Of a stretch of DNA of 64,000 bases, positions 50,540-62,504 are shown piece by piece (within the stretch, counting starts at the first letter, position 1; the number at the start of each line of letters is the position of its first letter). The stretch comes from Monoplex corrugatus (Eukaryota > Mollusca > Gastropoda > Littorinimorpha > Ranellidae), in contig CM060308.1 in NCBI GenBank assembly GCA_030674185.1, positions 29,511,004 to 29,575,003 of the forward strand, written 5' to 3'. Under the pieces are notes generated by a model. That model worked only from the letters and a program-made list of their open reading frames with translations, searched no databases and was not told the origin of the DNA. The translations under genes and the position numbers were made by a program.

Positions 50540-51400
50540 AAAATCCAAAACAAGTGCGACTGCCCGCGTTCAAGCAAACAGGAACCAGAAAAACACAAAA
50601 ACAGAATCAGAACGCGTATTTAATACAAGACAAGACAGGCGCAAATTTTCGGCCAACTGGCCTTTGTCAAGCGTAAGATTACAAACAAACAAACACCAGA
50701 TACAAAAGTTATGTGAAAAAGAGTGAAACTTCCCTGTTGCTTCGTCCAGTTGGAGAAAGGCACTAAATGAAATTGCAATGTGTCTGTGAGTAATGGTAAA
50801 AAGTATGTTTTCAAGTTAAATTTCAAGGAAGACAAAGCATGCGATTGTCGAATAGATATGGGAAGCTCGTTCCAATTGTATGGACCAGACACAGAAAAAA
50901 GAGTGGCCGGCGACCAACTGTGCAACATCTGTAGGCTGTCAAGGAATTTGTGAACAAGTAGCATCAGAAACAGAACGAAAACATCGGGCAGGGGTGTACA
51001 TTCGGAGATGGTCACAAAGATAAATAGGTGCAGTACCATTGATGCACTTGTAGCCTAATGTACTGGAGAAAGCAGTGGAGAAAGTGAAGCAAGGGGGTGA
51101 TATGATCACGCTTCTTTTTACGAAGGGCAAGCAGGCCGCAGAATTCTGAATACCCTGGAGGCATGCAACATAAGAATTAGGCAGGCCAGAGAGCAGAGAG
51201 TTGCAATAATCAATACTAGATAAGTCAAGAGAAGTCGCGAGTTTAGATGCTGCTGATACTGAATGATAAAGACGAACAGAACCGAAATGTTACAGTTGAC
51301 AGTAACACGACTGACAGGTTTGGATGATGAATTTCTGCATGGTTTGTTGAGAATAGAGAATAACGCTAAGTTTCTTGGCTGGATCAGAAAGTACAATTGT
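50540..51400 (-). mobile_element. CR1/L2-like LINE 3' end, degenerate
   Basis: Minus-strand fragments SSIDYCNSLLSGLPNSY, GYKCINGTAPIYLCDHLR and LFSVSGPYNWNELPISIRQ match the C-terminal domain of the LINE at 46.4-50.3 kb but are well diverged. The coding end is followed (minus sense) by a 3' tail at about 50757-50548 that also occurs at 41226-41441 and 61926-62190, so those short elements may be 3'-end copies of this LINE family. Confidence 0.75.
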
Positions 51401-51545
51401 ATTGCCCCCTAGTTGGATCGAATAAACTTTTACGGTGGAAAACTTTTGCTTGGCGCCAGTGAGCATTGCTTCAGTCTATCACCATTCAACTCTAATTATT
51501 CTGTACTATTATCCATTTCCGGATCTCAGCAAAACAGTCAGAAGC

Positions 51546-52310
<765 letters not shown>

Positions 52311-52315
52311 TGGTC

Positions 52316-52611
52316 GTGTTGTGTGTGTCTGTGTGTGCGCGCGCGCATGTGTGTGTGTGGACATGTATGTGTATGTCTGTGCTTTGTGTGCGTGTGTGTT
52401 TTGTGTGTGTACGTGTGCGCGCTTGTGTGTGTGTATACGTAAAAAAGGAAACAGACCAAAAGCAACATCGAATTAAATCTTGGACTCTTAAAGAAAGATG
52501 ATGTGTGTGTGTATGTGTGTGGGTGTGTATGTGCGTGTGTGAGTGTGTGTATGTGTGTGCGTGTGTGAGTATGTGTTTTGTGTGTGAGTGTGTGTGCGCA
52601 CGCGTGTGTGT

Positions 52612-52673
<62 letters not shown>

Positions 52674-52732
52674 GTGTGTGTGTATGTGTGTGTATGTGCG
52701 TGTGTTGTGTTTTTTGGTGTGTGTGTGTGTGA

Positions 52733-52784
<52 letters not shown>
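52316..52784. repeat. (TG)n compound microsatellite
   Basis: Two TG-rich blocks with GTGC and GTAT variants, ending in GAGAGAGA. Confidence 0.93.
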
Positions 52785-52786
<2 letters not shown>

Positions 52787-53029
52787 AATGCGTTCACATT
52801 TGTCCTGTGTGTACGTGTTTAAATGATATTACACATAATTTTCTCAGCGACATTTCTTTCATTGCTATGGGTGTATTAACGTGCGCTATATGTATGCTAC
52901 AAACGGGACCTGGATTTATCGTTTTGTCCGAAATACTATCACCTAGACCCCAGTCAAGTACTAGAGGGGGGGGAACAAGGGAGTGGGGGTGGGGGGTGGG
53001 AGGAAACCCTAATCCTGGTCGCAACAACA

Positions 53030-55220
53030 ACTATCATCATCATCAAGTGCCTTGCCACATGGCGTTGGCGATCATGGCCTTCCATCTGTTTCTATTCCTT
53101 GTTGCCTCGAGCGCCTTTTTCCACCCTCTTTGTCTTCAGCCACTCTGCAAGTCCGTCCAATATTTTCTCCCTGGGTCTACCTGATGCTCTCTTTCTCTCC
53201 AGCTTTCCTGTTGTGACCAGGTGCTCCAATTCCCCTTTCCTCATACAGTGGCCTATAAAGTTTGCCTGTCTTTTCCTAATCTTCCTTATCAATGATCTTC
53301 TTGTGTCTGCCTCCATCAAGACTGTCTCGTTTGTTTTCTTTGCTGTCCATGGAACGCTCAACATTCTTCTCAGAAACCACATCTCGGCTGCCTCAATCTT
53401 GTTCTGGCTTTGCTTGTTGACTGTCCACGCCTCACAACCGTATAACATTATCGATTCTATATAACATTCTAGAACTCTCTTCCTGTGTTAATTGATAAAC
53501 ATTTGTTGGTAAGAATGCTTTTCATCTTCTTGAATGCTGTTTTGACTTGGCCGATTCTACTGGCTACTTCCGATGTGCATCTGCCGTCTGGTGAAATGAT
53601 AGTTCCCAGATATTTAAACTTATCAACCTGTCTCAAGGTCGTGCTGTTTGTTGTTTTTTTGCATGAGGGGATTTCATGTTTTTTACAAATCACCATGACT
53701 TCAGTCTTCCTGCTGTTTTATTCCAACCCCTTACCTTTCCTTTCTATTACTAGTATATTCACAAGGTTTTGTAGGTCCTTTTCATTTTCTGCGATTAGCA
53801 CGATGTCATCTGCGTAACGAATGTTGTTTATCATTTTCCCTCCAACCTTTAATCCAGGGTCTTCCTCTAGGTTTCTCATGATGTTTTCGCTGTAAAATGA
53901 AAACAGATCTGGTAACAAAACACAACCTTGTCTGACTCCTCTTTTGATGTTTTGGAAAGAGCTTATATCCTTTTTTTTTTTTATTCTCATTGCAGCTGTT
54001 TGTTCCCAATACATATTTCTGATTATTCGTAGATCTTTTCCATCAATATTGAATCTTTCTAGTTGGTTGATCAATTCTTCATGCCTTACCCAATCGAAAG
54101 CTTTGATATAATCAAAAAAGTATAAACATAAATCCTTACTCATCTCTATTGACCTCTCTATGATATTTCTTAGGATGTGTATGGCATTAATAGTTCCTTT
54201 TCCTTCGACAAATCCACACTGTTCTTCTGCTATTTCTCTTTTGATTCTATTCCTTGTCCTCATCATGATTATTCTTAGTACGTTTTTTGCTACATCAGGC
54301 TGATTGTGCGATGGAGTTCGCATTCTATAGCCCCTGTCTTCTTTGAAGGTGCAATAAAAATTGAATTTGACATATCTTTGGGGATTTTTCCAGTGTCATA
54401 AATTTCATTAGGAGGACTGTTATTTTTTCAATACCAAATTCCTCCAGGGCTTCAATCATCTCTGTAGTAATGTTGTCTGGTCCTGGGGCTTTTCCTGGTT
54501 TCATCTTTTTCAGTGCTGCTCTTTTCCTGAATTTCAGCCTAAATCTTCCCACTACAGGATTATCGTCACTGTTGCAGTCTGTGCCAAGTAGTGTTTTTCT
54601 GACAGTAAAGAATTTCTAAATCTTTTATTGATCAAGATGTAGTCAATCTGATTTTTGGTATTATCTCCTGGACTCATCCAAGTCCATTTTCTTTTATTAG
54701 GCTGCTCAAACCAGGTGTTTCGTACTATGAACTCATTCATCTGTGCCCATTTTACAAGTTTCCCTCCCCTTTCATTTTGTGTACCAAGGCCTTGAGGTCC
54801 AACTATATCCTCCACCCTATCATGTCCCACTTTAGCATTAAAATCTCCCATTATTATTGTAACTTCTTGTGATTTACATTGGGCCTTGGCCATCTCTAAT
54901 ACCTCGTAGAAGTTGTCAGTGTCTTCCTGAGTAGGCTACTTGCGAATGTTAGTTCATATACCTGAACGATGTTGATATCAAATGGCCTGCCACCCAATTC
55001 AACCAGCAAAACTCTTTCGGACACAGCCATGTACCCCCTAACTGCTTTTGATTTGTCCCTGTCCATTACGATGCCTACTCTTCTTTCGTGTGAGTTTCCA
55101 CCAGAATATATTACTGTATGCTGTCAAGATGTTATCATGCCTGCCCCCTTCCATCTCACTTCCCCTAGTCCTAAAATACTAACGTTACGCCTTTCTATTT
55201 CCAATTATAGTTATAAATAA
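53030..55220 (-). mobile_element. RTE/BovB-like LINE, 5'-truncated and disrupted
   Basis: Minus-strand order: endonuclease (55220-54560; MGDFNAKVG, KRKWTWMSPGD, NQIDYILINKR), reverse transcriptase (54550-53720; KKMKPGKAPGPDNITTEMI, GFVEGKGTINAIH, FFDYIKAFDWV, GVRQGCVL, YADDIVLI), connector (GQVKTAFKKMKS), C-terminal domain (53448-53092; MLYGCEAWTVNKQ, GRPREKILDGLAEW) and a TGATGATGA-like tail near 53045. This architecture is the RTE/BovB pattern. Several frameshifts and stops break the frame, for example near 54323, 53718 and 53469. Confidence 0.88.
53718..54323 (-). pseudogene. RTE-like reverse transcriptase core
   Basis: The longest intact piece of the RTE-like element, about 200 residues. 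Motif A (FFDYIKAFD), motif B (RGVRQGCVLLPDLF) and motif C (RYADDIVLI) are all present with catalytic Asp residues. It is cut off from the endonuclease upstream and from the C-terminal domain downstream by frame breaks. Confidence 0.85.
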
Positions 55221-55329
55221 TCAGTTATTATTATCTATCACGATTCATTGAAAAGTGTTTGAATGTCTCCCGTGAACCTGTTCATAGTCTAGGGCTGATG
55301 ACAAATGTGTGGCCGCTCTTACTCACTCT

Positions 55330-55970
<641 letters not shown>

Positions 55971-56339
55971 TATTACAGAACATATCTATGACTGATTTCA
56001 TTTGGGAAAAGTGCAACATTTTAGTCACTGATACATTTATCTCCCCATTGTTGACGGTGAAGGTGACGATAACATGAAAATTGATATCATAAACTGTTGA
56101 AACCATTGACTGTTATGCCGACTTATTACCACCAGTATGTGTCTTGTACCAATATTTTGGGCTCTTATGGAAAATCAGGGTCTTCTGAGCTCTGTGATAG
56201 AGCAATAGTGGTCTTAAAGTCAAGTCTTCATTTCTTCCCCCCCCCCCCCCCATCCCCTGTCCCGTTTCCCTTCACCCCTGTCCCGAGGATTATCCCTTTT
56301 CTTTTATATTATTTTTATGGATCATCGCACCGAGCAGTT

Positions 56340-56593
56340 GCATTTGTGTTCACACTCCATTATCATTGTCGTTATCATCATCATTGTCATTGTCATTATC
56401 AGTATCAGTACTGGTATCATCATCATCATGATCACCATCGTCGTCGTCGTAGTCATCGTCACCATCGTTGTTGTTGTCGTTATTGTTATCATTATTATCA
56501 TTGTATTATTACTATTATTATTATCATCATCGTCGTCATTATCATTACTATTATTATTATTCTTAGTAGTAGTAGTTGTAGTAGTATTGTTGT

Positions 56594-56627
<34 letters not shown>

Positions 56628-56700
56628 ACTACTACCACTACTGCTGCTGCTGCTGCTACTATGATATTGTTGTTGCCGTTGTTGTTGTTCTCATCATTGT
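56340..56700. repeat. Imperfect trinucleotide tract (ATC, ATT, GTT, CTA, CTG)
   Basis: Long cryptic trinucleotide array with shifting units. It gives open frames of single-residue runs that are not coding. Confidence 0.9.
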
Positions 56701-56834
56701 TATTATCTTTTTTTCTTTTCCATGGACGATTTTTTGTTTTTTGTTTTTTGTTTTTTTGTTGCTGTGGGATCTTTTCCCCATGCAGAGTACATGCTGCAAC
56801 ATTTACCTGCGTTTTGTACTTGCTGCACACAGGA

Positions 56835-56965
56835 TCTCCATTTTTTCATCTCAGGCGAAAGACTAGCACCCAGACCACCACTCAAGAGGGGTAAGAAAAC
56901 CTCTCTATCTGATCGGGAATCAAACCCAGGACCTCTGGCAGGATAATAACTCTATGGCACGCTAT
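56835..56965 (-). mobile_element. tRNA-like SINE head
   Basis: The minus strand reads gccatagagttattatcctg and ctgggtttgattcccgatc, resembling A and B boxes. A GGTTTGATTCCC B box is close to consensus. Confidence 0.5.
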
Positions 56966-57329
56966 TTGTCTTGTTTATATTTTTGAGAGTTTTCTACTCT
57001 GCCATTTTATCTAACGGGGGCAAAAAGGGAAAGAGTTAGGGTGGCGTGATGTTTCTAAGGAAAGTTTAAAACCAAAATTCGATTACTGTCCATTCCCCTC
57101 CTCTCCCCAGATGTCACTCAGGACATTGATCAAAGGATTACACACTGAAATCCTGTCGGCCCTGTATGCACGCACGATCGAAGAGGGAGTGAAATATAGT
57201 CTACGGGTTCAGCAAACAACAGATGGGGAAATGCATACGGTGTTGTACACACACTGGTGCATTTTGCAAGAAGCAAAGTGAACGAACACCTTCAAGCAAA
57301 TGTGAAGGAAGTGCCTACGTTTTATCTTA

Positions 57330-57780
57330 GAAAGTTACAAAACGCTGTTTCCGAATGCTTAGAAGTACGAAACGCTGTTTACGAACGTTTTGAACAAAAG
57401 TGGTCGTCTCAGAATACAGTTCAATCTGATTCAGTTCTGATTACGAAATGCTGTTTATGAACATTTTCAACTGCAACTGTTTGTCTCAAACTGCTCAGTT
57501 GAATTGAGTTCTACGATAACGTTTATAATTACTAAACGCCATTTATGAACATTTTCAGCTATACAATGTAAGCACTTGTCTCACACAGCTCAGCTAAGAA
57601 CAGTTCTGCGATAACGTTTTTAATTAAGAAACGCCATTGATGAACGTTTTGAGCTATAGTCTCATACTGCCCAGTTAAACTCGGTTCTTTCATAGCGTTT
57701 CTAATAACGAAACGTTATTTTCGAACGTTTTGAACAAAAGGGTCGACTCACACTATTCAGTCGACCTCAGTTCTATCATC
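57330..57780. repeat. Diverged tandem repeat, about five units of 80-100 bp
   Basis: Recurring blocks are aaacgctgtttacgaacgtt, ttgaacaaaag or ttcagcta, gtctca, cagtt, and agttctncgataacgttt. Units are well diverged and differ in length. It is CpG-richer than the surroundings and lies upstream of a TATA-like motif. Confidence 0.6.
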
Positions 57781-57848
57781 GTGAATAAAATATTAACAGA
57801 GCAGGTGTTGATTGTTGTGGTAACAGCCAGTCCACGTTTCTAGTTTAG

Positions 57849-58016
57849 TTTATATACAGCAGACTGTACAAGACCAGTCCGATAGAGATTTCACTGACTT
57901 TGCAGTTGATTTGCTTTTATTTGCTGTTGGACATTGTGGGATCGGCTCTTTGTCTATCACTGTTATTTGCTCGTAACTGTCTGTCGACGTTGCCAACACG
58001 TAAAAGCAAGGTAAGT
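57849..58016 (+). promoter_or_regulatory. Possible TATA promoter and 5' exon
   Basis: tttatataca at 57849-57858 is followed about 150 bp later by aaaagcaaggtaagtgaac, a close match to a splice donor. The sequence between is open but has no ATG in the long frame. No downstream exon was found, so the unit is unproven. Confidence 0.25.
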
Positions 58017-58039
58017 GAACTTGTTTTTTTTTCCTCCCC

Positions 58040-58365
58040 GAGTTTGTTCAAAAGAGATTCATCACACTGGAACAACTCCACAAGCGCATCACACTGGAAC
58101 AACTCCACACGCGCTCCACCCAAATCTACCAGTAATTATTTCGCAGATTCCTTTAGCCTGTGCAAAATGTTATGCGTTGGCAAGGTCTTGAAGTAGGATG
58201 ATGAGGGAAGAAGATGGGGAGAGAACATGACATATGAAACACTATGCTGACACCACTGGAATGATTGGAGCATTAAGCTGGACAGCAAACAGATCAGTTT
58301 GTTTATTCTGCGGGCTGGGATTGAACTTCAGGTAACAGATCTTTGCTCCAGCCATCCTGAATATG
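58040..58365 (-). mobile_element. SINE family C copy, inverted
   Basis: The minus strand gives the family C body (aatctgccag-type segment, tgcgcatgtggagttgttcc-like end) and, at the far end, a gctggagcaaagatctgtta head. It forms a tail-to-tail pair with the copy at 58385-58545. A 24-bp part is tandemly duplicated at 58066-58113. Confidence 0.6.
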
Positions 58366-58384
58366 TAAAAATCTCGAGTTTAAT

Positions 58385-58545
58385 TTGTTTCTATTCCAGT
58401 CTCAAGACCATGCCAGCATATAAGGTTTTGCACAAGCTCAGAGAGTCCGCCAGATAATTGCTGGCAGATTTAGGTGGAGCGCATATGGAACTGTCCCCCG
58501 TGCGATGAATCCCTCTTCAACAAACTTCAAACTTCTCTCTCATTA
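58385..58545 (+). mobile_element. SINE family C copy, 5'-truncated
   Basis: Begins at the mid-body (ctcaagaccatgccagcata) and ends with tccctcttcaacaaacttca, matching the ends of 14560-14880 and 42780-43090. Confidence 0.7.
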
Positions 58546-58942
58546 TGAAAGTTATAATGTATTCTATTGCGAATTACATTACAATTTTCATCTTCCTCCG
58601 CCTTTTAAATTAAAAAAATCAGTCAGTTAGTCAAACATCCTTTCAAGTAGTAAATGAATAACTCAACCAGTCAGTCAGTACCAAAATATGGGCAAATGAG
58701 TCAAAATAACAGTTAAACCTTTTACCTCTGCCTTTACCTGTCACAGAAAAAAGTAGACCTACCAAAAAAATCATCACTCTTTGAGGGAGTTGTTTGAACA
58801 GCACTTTTTCGGATACTTCTGGCAAGATTACAATGTGTTTTCATTATTGTGACAAACTACCATTGTCCTCACTTTACGTCAAGTAGTATTTTCATCTCAT
58901 ATGTGTTCACCGTTACAGTGACTTTGAGAAGTGCAAAATCTT

Positions 58943-58943
<1 letters not shown>

Positions 58944-59028
<85 letters not shown>

Positions 59029-59075
59029 TGTTCGTGTGCGTGTGCGTGCGTTTGCGTGTGTGTGTATGTGTGTGT

Positions 59076-59127
<52 letters not shown>

Positions 59128-59242
59128 TGTGGTATGTGTGTGATAATTTGTATATAAACAGTGAGCTAGTTTAAATGGCGTGATCATCTTGTTAAACATT
59201 GTAATGTGAGGACATGCTTACAATGAGGAAGGATGCAAGGAT

Positions 59243-59297
<55 letters not shown>

Positions 59298-59328
59298 TGT
59301 GTGTGTGTGTGTGCGTGTGTGTGTGTGC

Positions 59329-59391
<63 letters not shown>

Positions 59392-59400
59392 TGCGTGCGC
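58944..59400. repeat. Two (TG)n microsatellites
   Basis: TG 58944-59128 and 59244-59392, separated by about 110 bp of unique sequence; both have GTGC breaks. Confidence 0.95.
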
Positions 59401-59876
59401 GTGCGCACCTCGAATCACGAATATTTTGCATATTTGCATATTTAGATTTGGGTTCTATTTTAAGGTATATGTACATTTTGTTCTTATCAGAGCTAACATG
59501 GAAATTGTTTTAAATGTATATCATACACGTGTTTTGTATAATTTCAACTGATGTGCTAATATGTATTGTCTAAATTTTATGTTTTGTATCATGTTGTGAC
59601 ATCTGCCAAGAATTTCTCTTTATGAGGTAATGAAGTCGTCCTCGTCTTCATCCTTACTAAGTTTGGAACAAATGCTTCCACACAAACAGCTAACAACCAC
59701 TTGATGACCCATTTAATGTTCTCTTGTCACCGCCATCTACCACTCTGCACCAAAGAAAGAAGAAGAGGAAAAAGAAAGTAGAAAAGACTGTACGTATTTG
59801 GGTTACAAAGTGGGGTTCGCTTGACCTTGCACAAAAATATTGAAACAGATCCATCAAATAACAGCTGAAATATTAT

Positions 59877-60520
59877 TCCTGAGAACTTTTCGCCCCTTTT
59901 GTATGCCCTGTTGTAAGCATTTCTGAGAACTTTTCGCCCCTTTTGTATGCCCTGTTGTTAGCATTTCTGAGAATTTTTCGCCCCTTTTATACGCCCTATT
60001 GTAAGCATTTTTGAGAACTTTTCGCCCCTTTTGTATGCCCTATTGTAAACATTTCTGAGAATTTTTCGCCCCTTTTATACGCCCTATTGTAAGCATTTTT
60101 GAGAACTTTTCGCCCCTTTTATACGCCCTATTGTAAGCATTTTTGAGAACTTTTCGCCCCTTTTATACGCCCTATTGTAAGCATTTTTGAGAACTTTTCG
60201 CCCCTTCTATATACTCTATTGTAAGCATTTTTGAGAACTTTTCGCCCCTTTTATACGCCCTATTGTAAGCATTTCTGAGAACTTTTCGCCCTTTTTATAC
60301 GCCCTATTGTAAGCATTTCTGAGAACTTTTCGCCCCTTTTATACGCCCTATTGTAAGCATTTCTGAGAAGTTTTCGCCCCTTTTATACGCCCTATTGTAA
60401 GCATTTCTGAGAAGTTTTCGCCCCTTTTATACGCCCTATTGTAAGCATTTCTGAGAACTTTTCGCCCCTTTTATACGCCCTATTGTAAGCATTTTGGAGA
60501 ACTTTTCGCTCCCTTTACAT
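59877..60520. repeat. 44-bp minisatellite, about 14.6 units
   Basis: The unit is tttctgagaacttttcgccc then cttttatacgccctattgtaagca. Early units have gtatgccctgt where later ones have atacgcccta, giving a gradient along the array. It lies just upstream of the SINE-like fragment and the nested MITE. Confidence 0.93.
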
Positions 60521-60599
60521 GCAAGCATTGTGCTGTCTCTAACAGGATAAACTCAACATACATTTGATAAAAACAAACACAAGTGAAAACTGTCCTGTA

Positions 60600-60770
60600 A
60601 CCACAAGAGTGTGAGGAAGTGAAGATGGTAGAGACCTCAACGTTTCTTGGGGCCAGCATTATGACGGCGTGCCCTTCTCTTTTGTCTTGATGCTTTACCA
60701 TCCTCAACTCTGAGCGGGTCCAGGTACCCATTTACAGCTGGATGAAGTGGACGCTGCATACACACTTTTT
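60600..60770 (-). mobile_element. Mollusc-type SINE tail fragment
   Basis: The minus strand reads ccagctgtaaatgggtacct followed by ggacccgctcagagttg. An AAATGGGTACC-type segment is frequent in SINEs of molluscan genomes, to my knowledge. This is one of the few hints to the lineage. Confidence 0.4.
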
Positions 60771-60898
60771 TTCTTATTCAGATCTGCCATAGAAAGTCAT
60801 CACAGAAATGATGATAATATGTGTTTAATCCTTTGACTCCCGCACCCTGCCCACCAGCATCCTGCATTGTCAACCATGTTAGCAAAGCAAAACCTTAA

Positions 60899-61190
60899 CC
60901 CTTTGATTCCCTCACCCTATCCACCAGCTTTCTGCAAGAAGCTGGTGGATAAGGTGAGGGAGTCAAAGGATTATATATCTGGGGACAGTCATCTCACCAG
61001 ACACCAGGTGCACATTAGAAATATCCAGTTGAACTGGCCAAGTTAAAACAGCATTCAAGAAGATGAAAAGCGTTCTTACCAACAAATGCCTATTAATTAA
61101 CATCAGGAAGAGAGTCCTTCAGTGTTATAAAGAATCAGTACTGTTGTACGGATGCAGGAAGCTGGTGGATAGGGTGAGTGAGTCAAAGGG
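60899..61190. mobile_element. piggyBac-like MITE with TTAA duplication
   Basis: A 292-bp element flanked by TTAA on both sides (60895-60898 and 61191-61194). The termini are 32-bp inverted repeats starting CCCTTTGA with two mismatches. A TTAA target and CCC-initial ends are piggyBac features. No transposase is present. It carries an extra inverted end copy at 60947-60980, which makes a near-perfect hairpin with the left end, and a piece of RTE LINE at 61045-61152. Confidence 0.75.
61045..61152 (+). pseudogene. RTE-like LINE fragment captured inside the MITE
   Basis: The plus strand reads GQVKTAFKKMKSVLTNKC followed by LQCYKESVLLYGC, the connector region also found on the minus strand at 53.5-53.6 kb (GQVKTAFKKMKSILTNKC). 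Both edges fall inside the MITE. Confidence 0.7.
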
Positions 61191-61317
61191 TTAAGTTTTT
61201 GCAGTTGGTGGTTAGAGTGCAGGAGTCAAAGGGTGTTAGTTTTAGGGTCAAGGCGACCTAAACATATTTCTTTCTATAACCTGGGACAATAAAGATGACA
61301 ACCCGCAACACAGGCAA

Positions 61318-61655
61318 CAACTGCAATAGTCAAACTGGTAAACATTAGACTTTCATTCAGAATGTCCTGGGTTCAATCCACCTGGACATTTCCACCTGAT
61401 GGGTAAAGGGTAGAGATTTTTTTTCTTATTTCCCAAGTCAGCACGCGTGCAGATCTGTCAGTGCCTAAATCCCTTTCGCGAGTGTACGCGTGCATAATAT
61501 CAAATATATGCACGTTCAAGATCCTGTAAGTCATGTCAGTGGCTGGCTTACGGAAACATGAAAACATCTAGCAGGCACCTACACCAAAGATGCAGACTGT
61601 GCAACAACGTGTGGGATCTGGTCAATTTGCCCAACAGTTTTAGTCTCCATGTTCC
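61318..61655 (+). mobile_element. SINE family B copy
   Basis: B box gggttcaatcc near 61370, then tgatgggtaaagggtagaga, ggctggcttacggaaacatg and atgcagactgtgcaac, matching the 23.1-kb copy. Confidence 0.75.
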
Positions 61656-61723
61656 ACCAAAAATCTGATCATGTATACGTGGGCAGTGAGTCTAACTTAA
61701 TTTAGGGAACGGCGCTGTAGGAA

Positions 61724-61877
61724 AACAAGTAGTAGTAGTAGTGGTGGTGGTGGTGGTGGTGGTGGTGGTAGTAGTAGTAGTTATAGTAGTAGTAGTAGCA
61801 GTAGTAGTAATAGCAGCAGCAGCAGCAGTAATAGTAGTAGTAGTAGTAGTAATAGTAGTAGTAATAATAATAATGAT

Positions 61878-61918
<41 letters not shown>
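61724..61918. repeat. Trinucleotide array (AGT, GGT, AGC, AAT, GAT)
   Basis: Successive blocks of different trinucleotides flanking one side of the inverted repeat E pair. Confidence 0.93.
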
Positions 61919-61925
61919 AAGTTCA

Positions 61926-62190
61926 AAACAAGCGTGACCGCTCGTGTTCAAACAAACAAGAAGCAGACAAACATGAAAACAGAATCACAACACGTATTTC
62001 ATATAACTAGACAAGACAGCCGCAGATTTTCTCCCAAACTTGGGGTTTTTTTCCACAGGTTTTTGTGTTTGTTATTCGTTACTTCTTGTCAAAGGCCAGT
62101 TGGTCGAAAATTTGCGCCTGTCTTTGCCTGGATTAGATACCCGTTCTGGTTCTGTATTCGTGTTTTTCTGGTTCCAATAACAATAACAAT
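61926..62190. repeat. Inverted pair of repeat E copies
   Basis: 61926-62040 carries the 3' end of repeat E in one direction (aaaacaagcgtgaccgctcg onward); 62085-62190 carries it in the other (cttgtcaaaggccagttggt onward, to ctggttccaat). The pair lies between two GAT/AAT trinucleotide tracts. Confidence 0.6.
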
Positions 62191-62500
62191 GATAATGATA
62201 ACAATAGTAAAAATTAAAATGATGATGAGAATGATGACGGTACTACTACTACTCTACTACTACTACTACTACTACTACTAAAATAATAACAATAATAATA
62301 ATAATGATAATAATAATAATAACAACAACAACAATAATAATAATACTAATAATAACGATGATGATGATGATGATGATGATGATATGATGACGACGACGAC
62401 GACGACGACGATGATGATAATGATAATTATGATGATGATAATGATAATAATAATAAATGATGATGATGATGAGGAGGAGGAGGAGGTGGATACTAATAAT
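62185..62500. repeat. Trinucleotide array (CTA, AAT, GAT, GAC, GAG)
   Basis: Blocks of CTA, AAT, GAT, GAC and GAG on the other side of the inverted repeat E pair. Confidence 0.93.
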
Positions 62501-62504
62501 TACC

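Larger units (their letters stand above)
60829..61233. repeat. Outer nested copy of the MITE ends
   Basis: 60829-60860 (TCCTTTGACTCCCGCACC..., preceded by TTAA at 60825-60828) and 61203-61233 (...AGGAGTCAAAGGG) are diverged copies of the same inverted terminal repeat, outside the inner element. They suggest one MITE inserted into, or recombined with, an older one. Confidence 0.55.

Noticed and set aside
56097..56894. 265-codon frame through a trinucleotide tract
   Set aside because: Single-residue runs from ATC/CTG repeats.
57900..58196. Signal-peptide-like hydrophobic frame
   Set aside because: The frame opens with TTG, not ATG, and runs through an SINE C copy after a splice donor.
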